Source of the DNA: Flavobacterium limi
GTDB lineage: Bacteria; Bacteroidota; Bacteroidia; Flavobacteriales; Flavobacteriaceae
Assembly (NCBI RefSeq): GCF_010645075.1
Contig: NZ_JAADZV010000002.1
Location: 310,001-374,000, forward strand
Direction: 5' to 3'
Length of the DNA: 64,000 nucleotides
In this document: one piece after another, positions 37,456 through 44,732 of the stretch
Layout: each line of letters begins with the position of its first letter
Position numbering within the stretch: position 1 is the first letter of the stretch
Program-made: the position numbers and the translations under genes
The notes under the pieces: generated by a model
Told to the model about the DNA's origin: nothing
Database searches by the model: none
What the model saw: the letters and a program-made list of their open reading frames with translations, nothing else

Positions 37456-38109
37456 ATGGATTTATTTGGAGAAACAAGAAATTGGGAACACGATTTAAAG
37501 CCTATTTTAAAGAAATATAAAGGCAAGAAACATCCTCTGGACTATGAAAACACCTATCAGTTATTGGTGATGGTTGTATTGTCTGCACAGGACTCTGACG
37601 CAAATATTAATAACATCGCTCCTGCCCTGTTTGCTGAATTCCCTACCTTAAAAAGTTTATCAAAAGCAAGCTCAGAAACTTTTATGCCGTACATCAGCAA
37701 GGTTCGTAATCATGCTACCAAAACGAACTGGCTTTTAGAAATTGCCAAAACGATTCAAAACGATAAAGACATACCGCTTACATTAGACGGACTGACCGCT
37801 TTGAAAGGTTTGGGAAGAAAATCTGCCAATGTCATTTTAAGAGAAACCGGTCAGCCACCAGAAGGTATTATTTGTGATTTGCATGTGATTCGTGTTGCCC
37901 CGAGACTCGGAATCGTTAAGGAAAGTAAAGATGGCAACAAGGTAGAAAAACAGCTGATGGAAGTTTTGCCAAAAAAAATCTGGTCAGAAGTTGGTATGGC
38001 TATCTCATTTCACGGAAGGGAAACCTGCAGGCCAAAACCCAAATGTGAAGAATGCCTTTTGACGTATTGTTGTGACTATTATCAGCATAATGAGTCGGCA
38101 AAAAATTAA
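37456..38109 (+). CDS. nth: Endonuclease III-like DNA glycosylase/AP lyase
   Basis: 217 residues. The helix-hairpin-helix LKGLGRKSANVIL carries the catalytic Lys122, and the family's catalytic Asp is Asp141 (ICDLHVIRV). The C-terminus has an iron-sulfur cysteine set (CRPKPKCEECLLTYCC), with five rather than the usual six residues between the first two cysteines. It removes oxidised pyrimidines in base-excision repair. The start is ATG 37456, 11 nt after the previous stop. Confidence 0.92.
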   Translation: MDLFGETRNWEHDLKPILKKYKGKKHPLDYENTYQLLVMVVLSAQDSDANINNIAPALFAEFPTLKSLSKASSETFMPYISKVRNHATKTNWLLEIAKTIQNDKDIPLTLDGLTALKGLGRKSANVILRETGQPPEGIICDLHVIRVAPRLGIVKESKDGNKVEKQLMEVLPKKIWSEVGMAISFHGRETCRPKPKCEECLLTYCCDYYQHNESAKN

Positions 38110-38165
38110 TTTAGCATTTTTTTTTACTTAAAATTCATTCGGTATTTCGTTTTAATAAATTTATT

Positions 38166-38182
38166 ATCGTAATATTGCAATA
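38166..38182. promoter_or_regulatory. ArsR-type operator upstream of the arsR gene
   Basis: ATCGTAATATTGCAATA lies 15 nt before the arsR start. It matches, with one change, the element at 38545-38561, and contains the near-palindrome GTAATATTGC. Autoregulation is inferred. Confidence 0.6.
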
Positions 38183-38197
38183 TAAAAATAATTTTAG

Positions 38198-38524
38198 ATG
38201 GGCGCAACCAAAACAGATCATTTTACAGATAAGCAAAATCAGATTGCCATAATTGCAAAAGCATTAGGTCATCCTGCCAGAATAGCCATTATAGAATATT
38301 TATTAAAAGTTAATAGCTGTATCTGCGGTGATATCGTAAACGAACTTCCTCTTGCACAACCTACAGTTTCACAGCATTTGAAAGAATTAAAAAATGCAGG
38401 GCTCATTAAAGGAAACATTGAAGGAAATGCTATATGCTACTGCATTGATGAAAAAACTTTTGATGTTTTGAAAGATTATTTTTCCAATATCATACTAACC
38501 GTTACAAATCAAAAATGTTGCTAA
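38198..38524 (+). CDS. ArsR-family metalloid-responsive repressor
   Basis: 108 residues, winged helix. The helix-turn-helix LAQPTVSQHLKELKNAGLI is preceded by SCICGD, a Cys-x-Cys like the arsenite-sensing CVC motif of classical ArsR, and the protein ends KCC. It should leave the DNA when arsenite or antimonite binds. It heads a plus-strand cluster with a DUF6428 protein and an arsenate-reductase-like protein. The two matching operators, before this gene and before the next, indicate control of both. Confidence 0.9.
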   Translation: MGATKTDHFTDKQNQIAIIAKALGHPARIAIIEYLLKVNSCICGDIVNELPLAQPTVSQHLKELKNAGLIKGNIEGNAICYCIDEKTFDVLKDYFSNIILTVTNQKCC

Positions 38525-38544
38525 ACATTTTTTTTAAATTATTA

Positions 38545-38561
38545 ATCGCAATATTGCAATA
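38545..38561. promoter_or_regulatory. ArsR-type operator upstream of the DUF6428 gene
   Basis: ATCGCAATATTGCAATA with the perfect palindrome GCAATATTGC, 19 nt before the start. It has one difference from the site at 38166-38182. Confidence 0.62.
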
Positions 38562-38580
38562 AACAGCTAAATAAAAAATC

Positions 38581-39054
38581 ATGAAACTATCAGATGTTAA
38601 AACAATACTACAAATTGTAGAAACAGTAAACTTTCAATTGCCAAACGGGAATTTTGTACCGGAACATTTTCATGTAACCGAAGTTGGTTTAGTCACCAAA
38701 AACTTCATTGATTGCGGAGGAACTGTCCGTAAAGAAACGGTTGTAAATTTTCAACTTTGGGATGCAAATGATCTGGAGCATCGTTTAAAACCTCAAAAAT
38801 TAATTCATATCATTGAACTTTCTGAAAAAGTCTTAGGGATCCAGGATTTTGAAATTGAAGTCGAATATCAGGACACCACTATTGGAAAATATGATTTAGG
38901 TTTCAACGGAAAAGATTTCCTGCTGATCAACAAAAAAACAGCTTGTCTGGCTCAAGACCAATGCAGAGTTCCTGCTGAAAAACCAAAACTGAACCTTACC
39001 CAACTTACTTCAGACAATGCTAATTCATGCACTCCGGGCGGAGGATGCTGCTAA
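38581..39054 (+). CDS. DUF6428 family protein of the ars cluster
   Basis: 157 residues, soluble, no signal peptide. The central part (VTEVGLVTKNFIDCGGTVRK, LWDANDLEHRLKPQKL) matches my memory of DUF6428 proteins found in ars clusters. The tail SCTPGGGCC with nearby Cys residues could bind arsenite. The biochemical role is unknown. It lies between arsR and the arsC-like gene and has its own ArsR-type operator. Confidence 0.8.
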   Translation: MKLSDVKTILQIVETVNFQLPNGNFVPEHFHVTEVGLVTKNFIDCGGTVRKETVVNFQLWDANDLEHRLKPQKLIHIIELSEKVLGIQDFEIEVEYQDTTIGKYDLGFNGKDFLLINKKTACLAQDQCRVPAEKPKLNLTQLTSDNANSCTPGGGCC

Positions 39055-39072
39055 TTTTTTACTTAAATTAAT

Positions 39073-39702
39073 ATGTCAAATAAAGAAACATTATTTATTA
39101 AAATAAAAGAGGTTCTATTTAATTTTAATTTTGAAGAAATTACTGCTGAACGCAAAACTATTTTGCAGCCTCTTATTGATTTCATTCAATTAAAAATTGA
39201 GAATCAGAAAGATGTCCGGTTGAATTTTATTTGTACACATAACTCGAGAAGAAGCCATTTATCGCAGATCTGGGCACAGACTGCCTCTTATTATTACGGA
39301 ATAAAAAACGTGTATTGCTATTCAGGAGGAACAGAAGCTACAGCCCTATTCCCGAAAGTAGCGGAAACTTTAGAAAATACCGGATTCAAAATTCAGAAAC
39401 TCTCTGAAGAAAGTAATCCTGTTTATGCCATTAAGTTTGCCAAAAATCAATCACCCATTATTGGTTTTTCAAAAACGTATGATGATGAATTCAATCCTGA
39501 AAGTGGTTTTGCTGCGATTATGACCTGTTCTCAGGCTGATGAAGGCTGCCCGTTTATAGCAGGAGCCGAAAAACGAATTCCTATTAGGTTTGATGATCCA
39601 AAAGCTTTTGATAATACACGTTTGCAGACAGAGAAATATAAGGAACGTAGTTTACAGATCGCTGGTGAAATGTTTTATGTATTCTCTTCTATTTCTTTTT
39701 AA
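39073..39702 (+). CDS. Arsenate reductase-like protein (low-molecular-weight phosphatase fold)
   Basis: 209 residues. The P-loop ICTHNSRRSH (C-x5-R, Cys54) and FDDPKAFD (Asp-Pro loop) mark the ArsC/LMW phosphatase fold; MTCSQADEGCPF supplies two more cysteines that could form the redox relay of the thioredoxin-coupled type. It would reduce arsenate to arsenite, though it is longer than typical ArsC (about 135) because of an N-terminal helical part. No arsenite efflux gene follows; the next gene is on the other strand. Confidence 0.82.
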   Translation: MSNKETLFIKIKEVLFNFNFEEITAERKTILQPLIDFIQLKIENQKDVRLNFICTHNSRRSHLSQIWAQTASYYYGIKNVYCYSGGTEATALFPKVAETLENTGFKIQKLSEESNPVYAIKFAKNQSPIIGFSKTYDDEFNPESGFAAIMTCSQADEGCPFIAGAEKRIPIRFDDPKAFDNTRLQTEKYKERSLQIAGEMFYVFSSISF

Positions 39703-39759
39703 ACATAAAATGCGATTCTGCGTATTGTAATGCAAATCATAAGAGAAACTCTGTCACAA

Positions 39760-40776
39760 TCAATTTCTAAGATATCGTTGAGATTCAATCAATACTTTAT
39801 TATATAAATTTTCTCTGTCTTTTTCATTTAAAGGTCCGGGGATAGAATGTAACATCCCTTTCATCTCTTTAAGAACAACAGGGACTTTTGCACTTTTAAG
39901 CTTTTTTGCAAAATCTTTTCCTGTATCTTTTAATGGATCAAACTCACAGGTAATAATATATGCAGGCGGTAAGTTTGATAAATTATCTGAATAAAATGGG
40001 AAAGCTAAGGGGTTTGTTCTGTCAACTACATTTGGCAAATAACTTGCTATCGCATATTTCATTTCGGGTTCTTGTAAATAATAACCAATTTTAAAGTGAT
40101 TGTAAGCCTGCGTTTCAAATGGTGAATAGGCGGCAGGACATTCTAAAATTTGATATTTAATATTTGTAAAATTCTCTTGTTTTGCTTTTATGGCCACAAG
40201 GGATGCAAATGTAGCACCCGCGCTTTCACCTGCAACAATTATATTGTCTGGGCTTCCGCCCCATTTTTTGATAGTTGAGATCGTCCATAAAAAAGTGGCA
40301 AAACAATCATTATTTGGAATTGGGAAAGCGTGTTCAGGAGCTACCCTGTAATCAACCGCGACCACAATAGCATTGTGTAGTTTCGAAAACCTTGTCGCAT
40401 AGGATACAGAAAGGTTAGTCCAGGGTAATATAAATGCTCCCCCATGGTAGTAAATTATGACTGGGCTGTTTTTGTCAAATGTTTTAGGCTTAAAAATATA
40501 GGCTGTGAGACTATCCTTTGTTATTTTCAGCGTATCTACACTCACCCCCTCCAAATTTATTGGCATTTGATCTATAAAATGGCTTCGTTCTGATACAGAC
40601 ATTTTTTTTAGCTTATTTGCTATTTCAGAAACATCATCAGTAGCAGTTAGTTTTAAAAATACTGCTTGTCCCCAGTTTAATCGTCCTTGTGGAGTATGTG
40701 TCAGAAAGTAAACATAACTAACAATCCCAATGATGGCAAAAAGAATAAAAAGCAAAATGTATTTAATTGTTTTCAT
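39760..40776 (-). CDS. Membrane-anchored alpha/beta-hydrolase, acetyl-esterase (HSL) type
   Basis: 338 residues. An N-terminal transmembrane segment (YILLFILFAIIGIVSYVYFL) may anchor the enzyme or be a signal. The hormone-sensitive-lipase-type fold shows YYHGGAFILPW (oxyanion HGG), VAGESAGATFAS (Ser nucleophile), CEFDPLKDTG (Asp) and MKGMLHSIPG (His). The family hydrolyses short acyl esters. It stands alone on the minus strand. Confidence 0.87.
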   Translation of the reverse strand: MKTIKYILLFILFAIIGIVSYVYFLTHTPQGRLNWGQAVFLKLTATDDVSEIANKLKKMSVSERSHFIDQMPINLEGVSVDTLKITKDSLTAYIFKPKTFDKNSPVIIYYHGGAFILPWTNLSVSYATRFSKLHNAIVVAVDYRVAPEHAFPIPNNDCFATFLWTISTIKKWGGSPDNIIVAGESAGATFASLVAIKAKQENFTNIKYQILECPAAYSPFETQAYNHFKIGYYLQEPEMKYAIASYLPNVVDRTNPLAFPFYSDNLSNLPPAYIITCEFDPLKDTGKDFAKKLKSAKVPVVLKEMKGMLHSIPGPLNEKDRENLYNKVLIESQRYLRN

Positions 40777-41176
40777 TTTAAAAAATCTATTTTATGAACA
40801 AGTTTTCTTTCTACTATGAAGTTTATTGAATTAGTTCATCATCAACATTAACACAATGATTACCAGAAGATTTTCCTTAAAATTACTCCTATTTAATTAT
40901 ACCAAATCTTTTGGCATTCACTATTTTTTTCGTCAATCAGGTGTTGGCGTTTTGTCTATGTTTTTTGTGATTTTATTCAGCCTTTCCAAATCTCTTTTAA
41001 AAGTTTCTTCAAATGTAAGTTTTACTCTCGTTTTTAATACAAGAGTAAAAATACGCAAATTTTACTCTCGTTTTCCGATAGTAAACTGACAAAGTAATCC
41101 TGAGTTATCGTTGTCTAAATATGTGATTTATCGGGTTCTTTAGCCCAAAAGGTGTAAACATAAAAAAGGTTTGTTA
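40777..41176. other. Spacer without a supported gene; holds a repeated TTTTACTCTCG word
   Basis: A plus-strand frame at 40856-41089 is low-complexity and is not believed. The only clear structure is TTTTACTCTCGTTTT at 41020-41034 and again at 41060-41074, with the near reverse complement AAGAGTAAAA at 41041-41050 between them. It could be an operator or competing hairpins. Confidence 0.45.
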
Positions 41177-41878
41177 TTATTTTTTATCATTTAGAAACTT
41201 CAATAAATAATTTGTTATCTCTTTATGATCTGTTTCGCTGCCTCTGTCATCCATATTATTATGAATCGTATTCGGTAATTTTATAATGGTCATGCCATAT
41301 TTTTTTGACTCTTCGGCTGTCGGTAAAACGTCCTTGTCTGCAGGCTGATCACCGGAACGCAATGAATACACTTTTGGTTTATTTGTTCTTGGTAAAGCCA
41401 TTCGCCTATTGTCCAAAGCTATTATTCTGTAGGCTATATTTGGATATTTTTTTGGAAATAAAGCCGTCATGTCAGCACCATTAGAATGACCGATTAAAGT
41501 GATATGTTCAAAATCTAATCTAGGATTTGTCTTTTTTAATTCATTAATCACAAATTGGATATTGTCTGCTCCACGCTCCCAAAAAGGAAGTCTGACAATC
41601 TGAGGAACTCCTGTTTTTGGCACGAGACTATCTGTTGACAATTCGTGTTGTATACTTGCTGCAAAATAACCTTTTGCTGCCAGAAACTTAGTGAGGTAAG
41701 AATATTTTAAATTCGCCTTTCCTTTGTTTTCATAATAACAGTGACTAAAAATAATTACTTGTTGCTTTTTTATTTTTTTGTCGCTATCCGGAATGAAAAA
41801 AGCAACCGGTACTTCACGGTTTCTTGAATTATCGTTCAGTATGAAATTCTCTCTTTTAACCGAGTAATTATAATTTTC
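41177..41878 (-). pseudogene. Alpha/beta-hydrolase without a start codon (decayed gene)
   Basis: The frame is open from just after a TAG at 41881-41879 down to the stop at 41177, about 233 residues, with no in-frame ATG. Hydrolase sequence begins well upstream of the only weak start (TTG at 41641): REVPVAFFIPDSDKK, VIIFSHCYYEN (oxyanion) and LAAKGYFAAS precede it. The nucleophile elbow is ITLIGHSNGADM and the late His is NTIHNNMDD. The signal peptide or N-terminus is missing. It resembles dienelactone-hydrolase or PAF-acetylhydrolase-like proteins. Confidence 0.75.
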
Positions 41879-41939
41879 CTAAGTAACTATTTTCGGATAG
41901 ACTTATTACATTAAAATTTAAATCGGCTATCAAACTGTA

Positions 41940-43304
41940 TTATTTCTTTGCTAATTTTAACAACTCTAATTTGTTGTTTAAATCATCTCCTCTTAAATCA
42001 ATATCAATAATTTTTCCACTTGGATCAATTAAATATGTTGTAGGCCATGAATTAACATTGTAGCCTTTATTAATTGTCAATGGATTTTTTTCATCAATGT
42101 TTTGCCAGGTAACATTTTGATCCTTAATAAATTTTTTAATATCAATTTTTCCTCTAACATCAACTATTCCAATGATTTCAATATCATTTTGACTGAATTT
42201 ATCAAAAACCTCTTTTATTTTTGGAAATTCTTTTATACAGGGTGCACATGTTATACTCCAGAAATCAAGAAATACATATTTCCCTTATATTTTTCTAAAG
42301 AAATTTTAGTTTCATCAAGAATGTTTACACCACTTATATTTGGAGCCATCATTCCTGCTTGATTTGTTGTCGGGATTATTTTATTATCTGATTCGTTGGG
42401 ACTTATTGTTAATTTTATCTTACTAAGATTTTGTGTTATTGGAGAATATTGAATGTAATTACCATCTATTTTCAAATATTGATAAGGATTAACAATATGT
42501 TTTTTATCAAGTCTGTCAAAGTAAGGCTGGTCTTTAGCCAAATAAATAGATTGATTACGATTATTAGATTCCGAGATTATCAAGTAAGAATCATTGCCCA
42601 ATTGAACTTTACCATATCGATATTGGGGAAACATGAACATTAAAGAGAAATCTTTACTTCGACTATTTTGCTCAACGGCTATAAGTTGTTTGTCTTTCTT
42701 AATAGATTTACCATCAAAATATTCTATATCAACATTGACAGCATTATCGAGTATGTCATCTTGCTTGTTTAAATTAGAAAGCAAAGTTTTTGATACATCA
42801 TCTGAATAGTCATCATTATTATTTGAATCAACTATGTACACAATTGAATTTAGAAGTATAACCTGCTAGAATTGAAATTGTATTTTTTACTTTTTTATTG
42901 CTTAAATGAATGGTGTCTTTAAGGTTCCTCTTATTTCCTTCAGCTTTTTTTATAAAGAAATCTTTACTGTAAATACCTTGTTTATAGTTTTGATAATAAA
43001 ACTGAAAGTCATTTAAAATGTAAAGATATTCTTTTCGATTTGTCAACGAGTCAGGTATGTTTTTCATTTCAGGATAGCCTTTCAGCTCTTCCTTACTAAT
43101 TATGTCTCTTGAAGCAATTCCTGAACTACTTATTCCTGCAGGCCCAATTCCTTGTATAACCTTATCAAGTACTACTTCTTTAGATACAGTTTTTATTAAT
43201 TTGTTTTTTTTTTTATCAATAAAAGCCTGATTGTTTTTTATTTCCTGAGAATAATTATTAATTCCAATTAAGGCACAAAGTACTAATAAGATGTTGTTTT
43301 TCAT
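41940..43304 (-). pseudogene. TlpA-like thiol-disulfide protein broken by two frameshifts
   Basis: Three consecutive frames make one protein of about 455 residues. The N-terminus from ATG 43304 is a signal peptide (MKNNILLVLCALIGINNYSQ). Near 42840 the frame must shift by one base, joining GYTSKFN to VYIVDSNNND. Near 42280 one base is missing in GGGAAATATG, joining SLEKYKG to KYVFLDFWSITCAPC, the thioredoxin CxxC motif. The tail WPTTYLIDPSGKI (cis-Pro) completes the fold. Family members act as periplasmic thiol-disulfide proteins. Both shifts leave the flanking sequence well kept, so recent decay or sequencing errors are equally possible. Confidence 0.8.
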
Positions 43305-43352
43305 GTAAATATCAGTTTTAATATACATCAATTGATATAAAATATCAGACAT

Positions 43353-43663
43353 TGTTTTTTCTCAAATATATTAAAATATTCTTACAAAAAGTGTTTAAAA
43401 AAAACAACCGTAATCAATCTGGCTTGTTTGCAGCGAGTATTTATTTATTTGTGAAAATGAAATAAAGCGTTACAACGCAGTTTTTCAGATAAATTACCTA
43501 TAATAATAAATTTCATAAGAACTTTTCGTTTTAGTAGACGCATTATAAACTTTATAAATTATATTTTAATTCAAATAGGTAATTGTTACAAGCGAGAGTG
43601 AGTACTAAACCGCCACTTTTGCTAAATCGCTGTTATAGCGAGTCCTTTCTTCATTTTTATATT
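43353..43663. other. Intergenic stretch with a 10-bp inverted repeat
   Basis: AATTACCTAT (43492-43501) and ATAGGTAATT (43575-43584) are perfect complements about 73 bp apart. A short GCGTT-AC-AACGC dyad lies near 43468, and the word AGCGAG recurs near 43435, 43593 and 43640. No coding frame was seen. It may be the scar of an excised element; nothing more can be said. Confidence 0.35.
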
Positions 43664-44350
43664 TCACCGCTGATCAATGTTGTTTAAAGGTCGTATTTCG
43701 TAAATTAGTAAATAGCCTATCATCCAAAATTCCCCAATTGTTGCAGGAATAGTTAAAATGTCCATCAGAGCGTGTGAGAAACCAAGACAATTAAAAAATG
43801 TGCTTAGTATATAGCCTATGCCTCCTATCATCAATATGCGACCTAACCAAATTGGCATACACTTGGATACAGCTACAACATAGCCCATTGGAATAAGCCA
43901 AAGTCCGAAGAATAGCCCGCCAATAATCCAGGCGTGTGAAATGATGTTGCTCAAAAGCTGTATAAAAACTACTTTCTCCTGAAAAGATGGAGTAGCAAAG
44001 TCAGCAATGTTAATGGCAGCACCCATTGAAATAGCGCTTACCATTATTGCTGCTGAATTCATTAATCCCCAACTACCAATAGCAAAAGCTGCCCAGGATT
44101 TTATTTCTCTGAATAGTTTGTAAAACCAAACTGCTGCAAGGGCCTGTGAAGCAATAATTACGACTTCCAACAGCAACCTTATTCTTGAAGTGGATTTAAG
44201 TTCTGTTAAATTTGTCAGCGTTTTTTGAGGGTCGTTGGAAACGAAAATCTGTGGGTGAAAAATTAAAAATCCTAAAACTCCAGAAATTGCTAATAATAAA
44301 TACCAAATTCCTGTAAGTCTAGCTGTCGTGATCCGTTTTTTGTACTCCAT
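43664..44350 (-). CDS. DUF4386 family integral membrane protein
   Basis: 228 residues with about six hydrophobic segments: LTGIWYLLLAISGVLGFLIF (near 14-33), then LLEVVIIASQALAAVWFYKL, SAAIMVSAISMGAA, HAWIIGGLFFGLWLIPMGY, ILMIGGIGYILSTFFNCLG and TIGEFWMIGYLLIY. This matches the DUF4386 layout, whose function is unknown. It is monocistronic and divergent from the PIG-L gene across 382 bp that hold a repeat element. Confidence 0.85.
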   Translation of the reverse strand: MEYKKRITTARLTGIWYLLLAISGVLGFLIFHPQIFVSNDPQKTLTNLTELKSTSRIRLLLEVVIIASQALAAVWFYKLFREIKSWAAFAIGSWGLMNSAAIMVSAISMGAAINIADFATPSFQEKVVFIQLLSNIISHAWIIGGLFFGLWLIPMGYVVAVSKCMPIWLGRILMIGGIGYILSTFFNCLGFSHALMDILTIPATIGEFWMIGYLLIYEIRPLNNIDQR

Positions 44351-44551
44351 TTTGTTGTTTTTTTTAGTTAGTTAGCATTCCGTAGCATTGCCCACAACTT
44401 ATATGTAAGGAAATAAACCTTCGTCAATCTACCCAATTCTGGACGAATGTTTATGACAATTGTTCCTTCCAAATATATTTATTTTTTCTTACAAAATGTA
44501 AGAGACATAAAGTTTTATAAATCCAAAAAATCCTCTTATGAAACCCATACC

Positions 44552-44631
44552 CTAGCCCTGATGGAAGCGGCATCCTTTTTGTTTTTTCTTTAAAAATAAA
44601 AAGATATAGCGTACAGCAGGAACAAGCTCCT
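44552..44631 (+). repeat. 80-bp interspersed repeat, copy A
   Basis: Begins CTAGCCCTGATGGAAGCGGC, has a T/A-rich middle (CTTTAAAAATAAAAAG) and ends with AGATATAGCGTACAGCAGGA followed by an AGCTCCT tail. Copy B at 52130-52209 shares both ends and the middle. The ends are only partly complementary (AGC..CCTG with CAGG..GCT). Both copies lie in divergent intergenic regions in the same orientation relative to the downstream plus-strand gene. I recall similar repeats in Flavobacterium genomes; their function is unknown to me. Confidence 0.75.
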
Positions 44632-44696
44632 CCATAAAATAATAAAGAAATTCAACATTAACATTTCATTTAAATACTGTTCAAAGATATAATTAG

Positions 44697-44704
44697 TATT
44701 TTTG
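44697..44704 (+). promoter_or_regulatory. -7 box of the PIG-L gene
   Basis: TATTTTTG fits TAnnTTTG, 28 nt before the ATG at 44733. No clear -33 element is visible. Confidence 0.45.
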
Positions 44705-44732
44705 GAGCTCTTTCAAAAATACGAACCACGTT

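Noticed and set aside
40856..41089. 77-codon plus-strand frame
   Set aside because: Low-complexity, Phe/Ser/Leu-rich product, no ribosome-binding site or promoter, and it runs over the TTTTACTCTCG repeats.
44552..44631. Repeat as part of a CRISPR array
   Set aside because: Only two copies, 7.5 kb apart, with no spacer pattern and no cas genes.
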